NCBI RefSeq assembly: GCF_004570975.1
Contig: NZ_SPPC01000017.1
Span: forward strand, 1 to 57,418
Reading direction: 5' to 3'
DNA length: 57,418 nt
Origin: Barnesiella sp. WM24
GTDB lineage: Bacteria > Bacteroidota > Bacteroidia > Bacteroidales > Muribaculaceae
The notes beneath the pieces are model-generated. The model ran no database searches. It was not told the origin of the DNA and was given only the letters and a program-made list of their open reading frames with translations. The position numbers and the translations under genes are program-made. Positions 49,201-56,544 of the stretch are shown piece after piece. Position 1 is the stretch's first letter. Each line of letters opens with the position of its first letter.

Positions 49201-51066
49201 TGCTGGATGTCGGTTGGAACAATCGGCTCTGATGGAAAAATCGTATCTTGGAGCGACCCTGTGCCATTCTCTATTGACACTCCAGATGTGGAGCGCATAT
49301 ATCGCCTTATGGGTAGCGAAACGACCCCTACAACTCCGGGTAGTGATGCTTATGTTGATGACTATGTACCACCGCTTACTACCGAAACACACATTGTCGG
49401 CAAGGAGTACAAGCGTGGCGATGTCGTTATTGGTGCTGATGGTAATTATTATGAATGTGTTGTAACCACAACAACCGAAACTCCAATAGCCAAGAGCGGC
49501 CAGTTTTGGATTATATCTGTGGATTGGAGTATTCGCAAGGGTTGGTCTGATAACCCAACAGGAGTAACAAATGCCTACCGATACGAATATGAAAGTGTTC
49601 GTAAAAAGAAAGATGGTAAATGGGGCGCGTTTTCTACACCTGTGTTATGGATGGTGTTGCCATTGAACGGAGAAAAAGGCGATGACGGAAAGAATGGCGA
49701 TTTTACCGAATATCGCTATGCTGTGAGTGGCGGCAAGTTATCGCATGGAAAGGCATTTACCGCCAGCGATAGAAACCCCGGCAGTGACTGGACAACTGTA
49801 ATGCCCTCTGTTGGCAGCTTGCAATATCTTTGGCTCACTACTGCAAAAATCAATGGAGAAACCAATGCCTTGAGGGCGAATTGGACTACTCCGATTCGTG
49901 TAACCCCCTATGATGGTGTGGACGGTACTCCGGGTAAAGATGGTGATGTTGGTCCCGCTCTTGTATTTCGTGGCATATATAGTAGTTCAAAATCATACGT
50001 TGGCTCTGATAAACGTGTTGATGTCGTAAAGTACAATAATCATTATTATGTTGCTCGTACTGATGCGGGAACATTTTATAACGTATTGCCAACAAACACA
50101 GCGAAATGGAATGATTTTGGAGCGGAGTTTGAAACAATAGCTACCGGGTTCTTATTTGCTGAAAATGCCAATATCGCAAATCTTATTTTTCGCAATGAAA
50201 GACTTGAAAGCCAAAGCCAGACAAACGGTGTTCCTAATTTCTTTCTTGACGGATTAAAGAATATCGCCTCATTTGGAGCAGGAAGCGCAGTCTTTGACGG
50301 AGCAAGTGCAAAACTTGGTTGGCTAAATATCGTAGGTCGAGAATTGCTCGGTTTTGATGATGACGGTATTCAACGATTAAGACTTACTCCAAGCTCTTTG
50401 CCAAGTGTCGGTGGTGCTTCCAGTCATGAAGATGTAATTATCAAAGCTACTGGAGGTGATGCAACATATACAGGCACAACTAATTGGGAGGTGAGCTTTG
50501 AGGAAGATGTCTGGTGCTATTATGGGCGTGATGACCATGAAGATGATATGCACGATTCCATATACGCCTATATTGAATTTGATATAGCCGAAGATAACAC
50601 ATTGTTAGACCTAAGTAGTATTCAATTCGGTTGTGGTGTAAAACGCACAAATTCCACACAATACGAATGGTTAGATTGCTCTTTATCGGCAACGGCTTTT
50701 CTAAAAGTAGGTACTCAATGGCAAACAATTGGCAGTGTTTCTCTCAAAGATAGTAGCACGGCAAAGATAACCATACCCAAGAAAGGTCGTATAAAAGTGT
50801 CGTTCAATGGAACAATAGACCAAACGCTATATACCGATTATAGCGGTAAATTTACCTTTGCGACACAAGCTATTTGGGCTATCACGGCTAAAACCGAAAT
50901 GATTATTGCTAAAGATGGCTTCATGGCAATATACAACGCTAATTATCTACGAATGCACTCTACCGATGGATTAGCGGTGAAAATAGGTAACTACCACTTT
51001 CGAGTAACGAGTAGTGATATTTCCGTTTCCAAAAACGGGACAAGTTGGACTAAACTAATAACGTAA
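46234..51066 (+). CDS. Tail tip / host-specificity protein
   Basis: A 1610-residue protein overlapping the distal tail gene by 19 bases. The N-terminal 400 residues resemble Tal/gp27-type hub proteins (GDKIVVDGFDYTIRTTTTREIQGEDYNIFEPVFYG is the pattern region). After about 560 come repeated receptor-type modules with collagen-like Gly-x-y patches (GEKGDDGKNGDF, DGVDGTPGKDGDVGP) and carbohydrate-module-like beta segments (VWNVNYTYYKNDEV). It probably forms the central tip fibre and contacts the host surface. Confidence 0.83.
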   Translation: MGITQIIKRNGEIIKLNTKEPFCVVKQATQNSSLMGDDNITLQIVSSEMLSFSKGDKIVVDGFDYTIRTTTTREIQGEDYNIFEPVFYGPMYDLMKTIYRNCDKDGKSDRSTFDLTYTIKEFVQVLIYNLNRDYPGMWAFDELNCPETEAITIQFSGVNCLQVLQTLCNKDNFNLEFLISQNGNVRTIHIGKFGQRVNPPGGAEYFEWGKGNGLYKLKEQKVDDKAVITRLWVEGGTTNIRTNYREYAERLQLPYPRRYNRKRHVLSDGTVVEPNTELIGITNDNDRFLEDVALRDKIGSEEDCKTYDKIFPTRTGRVTALVAGDINAFIDDTMDFDLCKKDDKGTVYLVNEVSAKITFTSGRLAGQQFELEAKNGYDHTTKKFRLIPFTDNRGLTTPTVPFEQGGAYPIEVGATYKITDIFLPESYEENAEEDLWYAAMDDFKQATQAKAQYSLTLDRLYFLEALERGVDVCLFKVGDYAPVRDTRFGIEKQIRIQKITRNLLLEQDYQLTLSDTTAISISTQTVLSVIDHERIINNNRLRDLNKARRGWRTTEDLRNMVYDTDGFFDVDNIRPNSIDTNMLTVGSKSQQFVLTGVILQANVNGNPNNFAASAGILSHLTIDPSRIRAWQMGALTFELPSNAGYYLFAKCSKTGESGTWIMTQTQYKFEPTDDPNNYYFLVGILSTLYADDNFRDFTTTYGFTRINGNTITTGRIITSDGECYLDLDGNKFRIGDRSSSIDWNVSRNNTITLKNVSVISESGDVAPLGVYRGVWNVNYTYYKNDEVSYTDEKGAIATYRYIHNTPTKGHKPTESVYWGVVAKGIDGVNGAGNKLVYRYGYDKPAKPTGIDPNPTGWSDTPDNDTIKVTHGTAFTLKDGYYKSPAVAANGISTNRLTFTTSKPNQLLAIELWASSESGFDFVLVGKLDTEGLTRTANYFDRISGDEVKKVVYLPIPTAGTHFVDVAYAKDSSNERFNDCGRYRIVTPQNCWMSVGTIGSDGKIVSWSDPVPFSIDTPDVERIYRLMGSETTPTTPGSDAYVDDYVPPLTTETHIVGKEYKRGDVVIGADGNYYECVVTTTTETPIAKSGQFWIISVDWSIRKGWSDNPTGVTNAYRYEYESVRKKKDGKWGAFSTPVLWMVLPLNGEKGDDGKNGDFTEYRYAVSGGKLSHGKAFTASDRNPGSDWTTVMPSVGSLQYLWLTTAKINGETNALRANWTTPIRVTPYDGVDGTPGKDGDVGPALVFRGIYSSSKSYVGSDKRVDVVKYNNHYYVARTDAGTFYNVLPTNTAKWNDFGAEFETIATGFLFAENANIANLIFRNERLESQSQTNGVPNFFLDGLKNIASFGAGSAVFDGASAKLGWLNIVGRELLGFDDDGIQRLRLTPSSLPSVGGASSHEDVIIKATGGDATYTGTTNWEVSFEEDVWCYYGRDDHEDDMHDSIYAYIEFDIAEDNTLLDLSSIQFGCGVKRTNSTQYEWLDCSLSATAFLKVGTQWQTIGSVSLKDSSTAKITIPKKGRIKVSFNGTIDQTLYTDYSGKFTFATQAIWAITAKTEMIIAKDGFMAIYNANYLRMHSTDGLAVKIGNYHFRVTSSDISVSKNGTSWTKLIT

Positions 51067-51068
51067 CA

Positions 51069-51299
51069 ATGAGCTGGATTACTGAAAGCAACCGCCTCAA
51101 GCATTTTCTTTACGCTATACCATGCGCTATTATCCTCACTATTCTCTTTGTCGGTGGACTTGCCGCCGGCATGGAGTTTAAGGATAAGGCGCATGGTGGA
51201 GTGTGGGATTGGCTTGACCTCTTAGCCACAATATTAGGCGGTATTGTGGGACAAATGCTTCAAATGGCAATTATTTATATCTTAATATGTGTTCTATGA
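51069..51299 (+). CDS. Small two-helix membrane protein (holin-like)
   Basis: 76 residues with two hydrophobic segments (about 12-34: FLYAIPCAIILTILFVGGLAAG; about 48-74: LLATILGGIVGQMLQMAIIYIL). MEFKDKAHGGVWDWLDLLA between them is a recurrent Bacteroidales phage motif. Two TM helices and position near lysis genes suggest a holin, not proven. Its last codons overlap the operator of the DGR promoter. Confidence 0.75.
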   Translation: MSWITESNRLKHFLYAIPCAIILTILFVGGLAAGMEFKDKAHGGVWDWLDLLATILGGIVGQMLQMAIIYILICVL

Positions 51300-51342
51300 A
51301 CACATTATTTTGTATATTTGCAGTTGAATTTACCCAGTTAAC
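51288..51342 (+). promoter_or_regulatory. DGR-cassette promoter with two palindromic operators
   Basis: TGTGTTC-TAT-GAACACA (51288-51304), 8 nt, then -7 box TATATTTG (51313-51320), then ATTTAC-CCA-GTTAAC (51328-51342) over or just after the start. Same layout and spacing as the ART-operon promoter at 17077. GTGT of the palindrome sits at the -33 position. It gives genes from 51346 onward, including the DGR, their own control apart from late transcription. Confidence 0.8.
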
Positions 51343-51345
51343 AAT

Positions 51346-51627
51346 ATGGAAGATGTAAGAATAGTAGCAAAGGGTCGTATAAAAGACCTCTCCAAAGGCT
51401 TTCGACTACCCGAAAGTCTGCCATTCTCTATCTACCTACGTTCCAAAACGGGTGTTGTTGAGAATGATACTCTCATACAATGCCGCCTTATTTGTGACAA
51501 GGAGATAGGCGATTTCCCCGTGCCTGTGGGTGATTGGACTCCCGGTAAGATTGTGGCTTTGCCCCCCAACGCAATCGACACCGACAAATATGAGATTTAT
51601 TGGGGTGCAAGCGATAACCCCTATTAA
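51346..51627 (+). CDS. Small protein upstream of the DGR target
   Basis: A 93-residue beta-rich protein (VRIVAKGRIKDLSKGFRLPESLPFSIYLRSKTG, FPVPVGDWTPGKIVALPPNAI, YEIYWGASDNPY). It is the first gene of the DGR operon, 12 bases before the variable tail protein. Possibly a partner or chaperone for that protein. Family not recognised. Confidence 0.72.
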   Translation: MEDVRIVAKGRIKDLSKGFRLPESLPFSIYLRSKTGVVENDTLIQCRLICDKEIGDFPVPVGDWTPGKIVALPPNAIDTDKYEIYWGASDNPY

Positions 51628-51638
51628 ACCGTAACACT

Positions 51639-53012
51639 ATGGGCTTAATCTTAGGCAGCGGCTCCACTAAGCCGCAATACCCCTACGATATGTGGTATGG
51701 TGTGCAAGGCGATTTTACCAGCAAGGACTATAAGCTCACTCGCATTGGTAATATGGACTTGCACCGCACACTACCTATCCAGAAAAAGCTGAGGCGTTTC
51801 GTGGAAAACACGGACGGCTCCGTTAAATACTATCTCCACCAGAACGATTCCCGTAAAAAGGATTCTGGTGCAACTGCAAAGCTCGACACCACGGATGGAA
51901 ACGTGATGTTGGAAAAGCCCGAATACTTTTGCCGCTTTGAAGTTGAGGGTACAAGGTGGGCTATGTGCATTTCAGAATATGCTTTGCCCGGATTTGTGCG
52001 CATGAGTCGTAAAACACTATCGCCGTGGTGTGCCACAATCAACATTGCTAACTCTATTGCTGTTTCCGGCTGCTGGCTCCAGTGGGGCGCAGACGATGAG
52101 CTTTTGCGTGATGCGAATGGCTTCATTTCCTTACTCCCCAACGCGGCTAATTTCCGCGGTGGTAGTGGAGCCTCGGACGCAAACAAAGACGGCACATTCT
52201 GCTCCCAGCTCGGTATGCCCCGCACCTCTATTTCTAAGGCCGGCGCACGTCCATTCTGTAAGAATGGTACACACTTAGGTGTAGCTCGTGCCTATATGGA
52301 AATAGCATGGCTCCAGCGTATCGAATATGCCTCGCTCCATTGCCAAGAGGCATACAACGAAACGCTCACGGCCGATGGTTTTCATCAAGGCGGCTTAGGA
52401 AGCGGTCCTGCGGTGGACGGCGGTCAGTGGAATACATGGGGGGGCTATCGCCCGTTTGTGCCTTGTGGAGTTACTGCACCGCTCGGTAACAACACCGGCC
52501 GCATATCCTATACTATCAAGGGCTGGACCGGCGGCGATAAGGTGGTACAGTGCCTCTCTTATCGCGGGCTTGAATTGCCCTATGAATATCTATGGCTACT
52601 TGCTGATGACTTGCTCGTTCACTGTTCACCCGAAACTGCCGATGACCCCGGACATTGCACTGCTTACGGTTGCACAGACCCTGCGAAATTCGCCTCACCA
52701 AGCGATACGGCAACCTCTATTCCAGATGGATATGTTCCTATCACAGAGTTACCTACTACTGAGGGCTATATTTGGAATTTTGGTTTTTCGTATGATGGAT
52801 TTACACTGCCTACAAGCGTAGGGGGTGCTTCAAATCAAGGAATGTGCGATTATTTTTGGCGTGTAGCAAAAGCAACCGCAAATGGTTGGTACGGTGCCCT
52901 CCTGTCTGCCGTTGCGGACGCTGGCGCGGTTGCGGGTTTCGGTTATCTGCTTGCGTATTATCGTAGCTCGTGGACGAAGGCGGATGGGGCGTTCCGCTTG
53001 TGCCGTTTTTAA
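51639..53012 (+). CDS. DGR target: variable tail tip/adhesin protein
   Basis: A 457-residue protein. N-terminal part: DMWYGVQGDFTSKDYKLTRIGNMDLHRTLPIQKKLRRFV; middle: beta-rich segments (WCATINIANSIAVSGCWLQWG). The C-terminal C-type-lectin-like domain (about 370-457) ends in the variable repeat, residues 420-454 (GALLSAVADAG, GFGYLL, YRSSWT, GAFRL), with only CRF after it. In phage DGRs such proteins sit at the tail tip and bind host receptors. The template repeat and reverse transcriptase follow directly. Confidence 0.9.
   Translation: MGLILGSGSTKPQYPYDMWYGVQGDFTSKDYKLTRIGNMDLHRTLPIQKKLRRFVENTDGSVKYYLHQNDSRKKDSGATAKLDTTDGNVMLEKPEYFCRFEVEGTRWAMCISEYALPGFVRMSRKTLSPWCATINIANSIAVSGCWLQWGADDELLRDANGFISLLPNAANFRGGSGASDANKDGTFCSQLGMPRTSISKAGARPFCKNGTHLGVARAYMEIAWLQRIEYASLHCQEAYNETLTADGFHQGGLGSGPAVDGGQWNTWGGYRPFVPCGVTAPLGNNTGRISYTIKGWTGGDKVVQCLSYRGLELPYEYLWLLADDLLVHCSPETADDPGHCTAYGCTDPAKFASPSDTATSIPDGYVPITELPTTEGYIWNFGFSYDGFTLPTSVGGASNQGMCDYFWRVAKATANGWYGALLSAVADAGAVAGFGYLLAYYRSSWTKADGAFRLCRF
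52896..52999 (+). other. DGR variable repeat 1 (VR, near the RT)
   Basis: 104 bp, gap-free alignment to the template 53128-53231. 12 of 21 template adenines differ. One non-adenine change exists: T to G in the codon giving Lys (AAG for AAT). Homology extends 3 more bases upstream (GGT). Downstream, TTGTGCC replaces the TR's TTTTACC (IMH versus IMH*), then a CCGTT-TTT-AACGG hairpin follows, a typical element after DGR variable repeats. Confidence 0.95.
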
Positions 53013-53108
53013 CGGACTGCAAACCAACGGTACACGGAGCAACGAAAATATTATCAATTAAACACATAAGACAATGGAATAAAACGAATTAACGCAAAAC
53101 GAAATACG

Positions 53109-53289
53109 GGTGTCGGCGGTCAGGGGTGCCCTCCTGTCTGCCAATGCGAACAATGGCGCGAATGCGGGTTTCGGTTATCTGAATGCGAATAATCGTAGCT
53201 CGTGGACGAATGCGAATGGGGCGTTCCGCTTTTACCGTGGTTTCGACTTTCTTGAATAAGATATTTCCAGACTGTTGACCGCCGACACC
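53109..53289 (+). ncRNA. DGR template RNA region, bounded by 14-bp inverted repeat
   Basis: The template repeat itself is 53128-53231 and holds nine AAY codons. Arms GGTGTCGGCGGTCA (53109-53122) and its exact complement (53276-53289) enclose it, with a possible G-U pair at each end. RNA from this region would close into a long stem with the TR in the loop. No gene is seen in 53013-53324 apart from this; an ORF-like frame through the TR has a stop at its third codon (53080-53082). The transcript ends are inferred. Confidence 0.82.
53128..53231 (+). other. DGR template repeat (TR)
   Basis: 104 bp with high AAY-codon content; its non-adenine bases match both variable repeats except for one T-to-G difference in VR1. 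It lies between the variable protein and the reverse transcriptase, the common DGR order. The end GGGGCGTTCCGCTT is shared by all three copies. Confidence 0.95.
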
Positions 53290-53324
53290 TTACCTCTTGG
53301 TAAAAAAATAGTGATTAAGACAGT

Positions 53325-54548
53325 GTGAGTAGGAAATCCAAAGCTCTGTTTTTGACTAACGGCACAATGAGCGACAAACCGCATACATACCTCTCCCAAT
53401 ACTCCGACTTTGAGGATTGCGGGCTTTATATTGGTAACACAAGCAAACTCTTTTGCTCGCCGACCAAAAAGCTACGCAATGTATACTGGCTGCTTTATAC
53501 CAATGACAACCTTTGCTCTGCACAATACAAGGCACAGAAAGGCAAAGGCGACCATTCCGACATAAAGCGATTCAATGGAAACATATTGGAGAATATGTAC
53601 GCTCTTTGGTATATGTTAAGATATGAAACGTATAAGCCGGGCGAATATCGCATAAAGAAAATCCACGACCCGAAAGAGCGCGAAATTATGATTGCGCCGT
53701 TCTTTCCAGATAGGATTATACATCATTGCATTATAAACGTGTTGGGGCAACACTGGACCCACATTTTTATAAAGAATACATATTCTTGCATTAAGGGGCG
53801 CGGCACCCACAAATGTATGCTTGACGTGCGACACGCCCTTATGCGTGATAAGAAAGGCACTCGAATGTGCCTCAAGACGGACATTAAGAAATGTTACGAC
53901 AACATAGACCATGCCGCGCTCAAATTGATTATCCGCATAACCATTGCAGATGAGCAACTTTTGAGGCTGTTAGATAAGATTATTGATAGCAACGGTAAAG
54001 AAAAAGGTTTGCCAATCGGCAACTACACAAGCCAATATCTCGCTAATCTCTATTTCGCATATTTCGACCACTGGGTTGTTGAGGAGTTGGCGGTGTTGGT
54101 TAGGCGGCTTTTCGGGTGCAAGCTCTATTATTTCCGCTACATGGACGATATGGTGTTTCTCTCTGAAAGTTCGGAGGCACTGCATTTCGTTCTCGATATG
54201 GCAGGGCTTTATCTGGCGGCCGAGTTAAAAGTGGAGTTCAAAAAGAATTGGCAGATTTTCCCGGTTGATGATAGGAGCATTGACTATGTGGGTTTCAAAC
54301 AAAATCACCACGGAGTTTTGATGCGCAAGAGCATACTTTTGAGATTTTATAAGAAATCTATCAAGGTTGCACGAAACAATCCTATCCACAACGAAACGGA
54401 CATAAAACATCTGTTCCCGTCTGAATATGGCTGGGCGTTAAGATGTAGTGAGCAACATAAACAAAACATCTTTAATACCGTAATTCAAAATGGACAAAAG
54501 TATTTTATCAATCGGGCTGCTCTCGCAGACGCGCCCGCAAGTAATTGA
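53325..54548 (+). CDS. DGR reverse transcriptase
   Basis: A 407-residue protein from GTG 53325, or 393 from ATG 53367 (MSDKPHTYLSQYSDFEDCGL). Motifs: KTDIKKCYDNIDH (motif A, D186), GLPIGNYTSQYLANLY (about 228-240; the I/L-G-x3-SQ form typical of DGR and group II-like RTs) and FRYMDDMVF (Y272-M-D-D275). It copies the TR RNA with adenine-directed errors for mutagenic homing. No Avd-like accessory gene is adjacent. Its 3' end overlaps the next gene by 59 bases. Confidence 0.93.
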   Translation: MSRKSKALFLTNGTMSDKPHTYLSQYSDFEDCGLYIGNTSKLFCSPTKKLRNVYWLLYTNDNLCSAQYKAQKGKGDHSDIKRFNGNILENMYALWYMLRYETYKPGEYRIKKIHDPKEREIMIAPFFPDRIIHHCIINVLGQHWTHIFIKNTYSCIKGRGTHKCMLDVRHALMRDKKGTRMCLKTDIKKCYDNIDHAALKLIIRITIADEQLLRLLDKIIDSNGKEKGLPIGNYTSQYLANLYFAYFDHWVVEELAVLVRRLFGCKLYYFRYMDDMVFLSESSEALHFVLDMAGLYLAAELKVEFKKNWQIFPVDDRSIDYVGFKQNHHGVLMRKSILLRFYKKSIKVARNNPIHNETDIKHLFPSEYGWALRCSEQHKQNIFNTVIQNGQKYFINRAALADAPASN

Positions 54549-54918
54549 CCCCTACAACAACGGTCAAGGTACAGTTCTCTACAACCACAACATTGTTGAG
54601 GTTGATGTGGTCGAAGATGAAATGGGTGGTGTAACCGTTACCGATGACCCAAAGACTGCAACCGGCAAACGCTATCAGTATGACAGCCTCCGCGTGGAAT
54701 ATCCTACCACAGCCGACAACATTTTCAGCACCTTGCTTTCGGCAAAGTACCCCGCCAACACTGAGAGCAAACTGGTAAACGAATACCAAAGCGCAGTGCT
54801 GGGGCTACTCCCCGATGATTACAAAAAGCCCTACGAGGCTTTCCTCAAAGACCGCCTTGCTATCCGCAATATGGTGGATAGCGATTGTAGCACCCTTAAT
54901 ATCCCGATAGACTTATGA
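54490..54918 (+). CDS. Late phage protein, unknown
   Basis: 142 residues starting inside the RT gene's end. Contains VIDPYNNGQGTVLYNHNIVEVDVVEDEMGGV, YQYDSLRVEYPTTADNIFSTLLSAKYPANTE and a helical end (KLVNEYQSAVLGLLP...YEAFLKDRLAIRNMV). A short version of this pattern occurs downstream of tail genes in other Bacteroidales phages, from memory. Function unknown. Confidence 0.75.
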   Translation: MDKSILSIGLLSQTRPQVIDPYNNGQGTVLYNHNIVEVDVVEDEMGGVTVTDDPKTATGKRYQYDSLRVEYPTTADNIFSTLLSAKYPANTESKLVNEYQSAVLGLLPDDYKKPYEAFLKDRLAIRNMVDSDCSTLNIPIDL

Positions 54919-55301
54919 ACGATGAGTATGTAGAGGATTTCGTTGAGGACGAATCCGCCGCCGGCTCCGACCTTTTCGATTGCGACTATACCCCGATTGA
55001 CGCAGTTATCAACGAGGTAACGGTGTTCACCGGGTGTAAGACAATGGCAACCGAGAATGGCGACCGCCTACTTATTGCCTATGGTGAGGGCGCGGCTAAA
55101 TCCGCGTTTTTCATCGATAGCAAAAAGCTAAGGAATGTATTTTGTAATACAAACCGTCGTTTCCCTTTTCGCGCAGTTATCAAGGTGGTAAGCTATGGCA
55201 ATATGTTTGGTTTTAACGTGTTTGCCCCTAACACGGAGATAACCACCGCTGACCGAGATAATTTCTCTTTCTACAAACGAGGTAAAAAGCGAAGCCGATG
55301 A
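54915..55301 (+). CDS. Late phage protein, unknown
   Basis: 128 residues with an acidic N-terminus (MNDEYVEDFVEDESAAGSDLFDCD) and a beta-rich core (VINEVTVFTGCKTMATENGDRLLIAYGEGAAKSAFFIDSKKL), ending in a basic tail (YKRGKKRSR). Overlaps both neighbours by 4 bases. The core resembles small nucleic-acid-binding or tail accessory domains; no firm match. Confidence 0.7.
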   Translation: MNDEYVEDFVEDESAAGSDLFDCDYTPIDAVINEVTVFTGCKTMATENGDRLLIAYGEGAAKSAFFIDSKKLRNVFCNTNRRFPFRAVIKVVSYGNMFGFNVFAPNTEITTADRDNFSFYKRGKKRSR

Positions 55302-55897
55302 CAGACGAAGCAATGACAGTAGCCCACGGCATAAGCGAATTAGGCATGATGGCTATCACTGCCGCCTTTTTCCTTTTGCTCTCCGCTCTATTATGGGTGG
55401 CTTGTTTCCGTTGGTTTAAGTCTATCATCGACAACATGATTAAGGGCAATACTCAAATGGTAAACGACCTACTTGTAGAAACCCGGAAACAAAATGATAT
55501 GCTCACAGACATATCCGAGGGCTTGCGTCCCGAAACGCAGCTTAGAATAAAGCACACAACCGGCGTGTTCTTTGACCTTGCCATTGAAAAGGTGTGTCGC
55601 ATAATAAAGAAAGTGCGTGAGGAAAACCACATTATAGATAAGGACGCTACACGCACCAAAATACACACGCTCATACTTAATATCCATGAGGACAGGAATA
55701 GTCGCTTTGACTGTTTCAACTATCGTGGGAAAAAGCTATCCTCATACATAAACCCGGATTGGGTGGAATGGGTGGCTGAGGTTGTAGAGCGTGAAGTATA
55801 TAGCGACACCATAAATCACGGACGCGCCTACACCAATGTGCAAGCTGTTTATGAGAGAATAAAAATTGATTTTTACCACAGAATGAATCACGAATGA
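55298..55897 (+). CDS. Membrane protein of the lysis region
   Basis: 199 residues. One strong transmembrane segment (about 18-40: MAITAAFFLLLSALLWVACFRW), a short helical stretch (IDNMIKGNTQMVNDLLVETRKQ), then a soluble helical domain (FDLAIEKVCRIIKKVREENHII, HTLILNIHEDRNSRFD). It overlaps the amidase start by 4 bases. It could be a holin-like or regulatory membrane protein; the soluble domain is larger than in typical holins. Confidence 0.72.
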   Translation: MTDEAMTVAHGISELGMMAITAAFFLLLSALLWVACFRWFKSIIDNMIKGNTQMVNDLLVETRKQNDMLTDISEGLRPETQLRIKHTTGVFFDLAIEKVCRIIKKVREENHIIDKDATRTKIHTLILNIHEDRNSRFDCFNYRGKKLSSYINPDWVEWVAEVVEREVYSDTINHGRAYTNVQAVYERIKIDFYHRMNHE

Positions 55898-56544
55898 AAA
55901 TCTTAATAGACAACGGCCACGGTGCCGACACAAAAGGCAAGCGTAGCCCCGATGGGCGATTGCTTGAATACAAGTATGCCCGCGAGATTGCGACCAGCAT
56001 AGAAAGCGAGCTTAAAGCGCGTGGGTATGACGCGCAGCGCATAGTAACCGAGGAATCTGACATAGCCCTCGCTGAACGCGCCCGCCGAGTGAATGAAGTA
56101 TGCGGCAAGTTTGGTGCCGCCAATGTTATCCTTATATCCGTACACTGCAACGCCGCCGGCAATGGTTCTTGGCTAAAAGCTGGTGGCTGGTGTGCTTACA
56201 CAAGTAAAGGACAGACAAAGGCCGACCCCCTCGCGACCGCTCTCTACAATGCTGCCAACGAAGCTCTTGCAGACTACATAGCGGACTTCCCAAATCGTAA
56301 GGCCGCCGGTGATTATGACGGCAAGCAGCGTCCTATCCGTACTGACATGACGGACGGAGACCCGGATTTTGAGGAGGCTTTTTACATTCTCCAAAAGACC
56401 AAATGCCCTGCCGTCCTTACAGAGAATCTTTTCCAAGACAACAAGGCCGATGTGGACTACTTGCTATCCGAGAATGGCAAAAGCTCTATCGTTGCGCTCC
56501 ACGTTGAGGGCGTAGTAAACTACCTTAAATCCATAGGCCGATGA
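55894..56544 (+). CDS. N-acetylmuramoyl-L-alanine amidase (endolysin)
   Basis: A 216-residue Amidase_3-type enzyme. Zinc ligands: H9 in IDNGHG, a Glu in LLEYKYARE, and H84 in ISVHCNA. The catalytic Glu is E177 in LTENLF. The domain fills the whole protein, with no signal peptide or cell-wall-binding domain, so it needs a holin for access to peptidoglycan. It cuts the bond between muramic acid and the peptide at lysis. Confidence 0.92.
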   Translation: MKILIDNGHGADTKGKRSPDGRLLEYKYAREIATSIESELKARGYDAQRIVTEESDIALAERARRVNEVCGKFGAANVILISVHCNAAGNGSWLKAGGWCAYTSKGQTKADPLATALYNAANEALADYIADFPNRKAAGDYDGKQRPIRTDMTDGDPDFEEAFYILQKTKCPAVLTENLFQDNKADVDYLLSENGKSSIVALHVEGVVNYLKSIGR

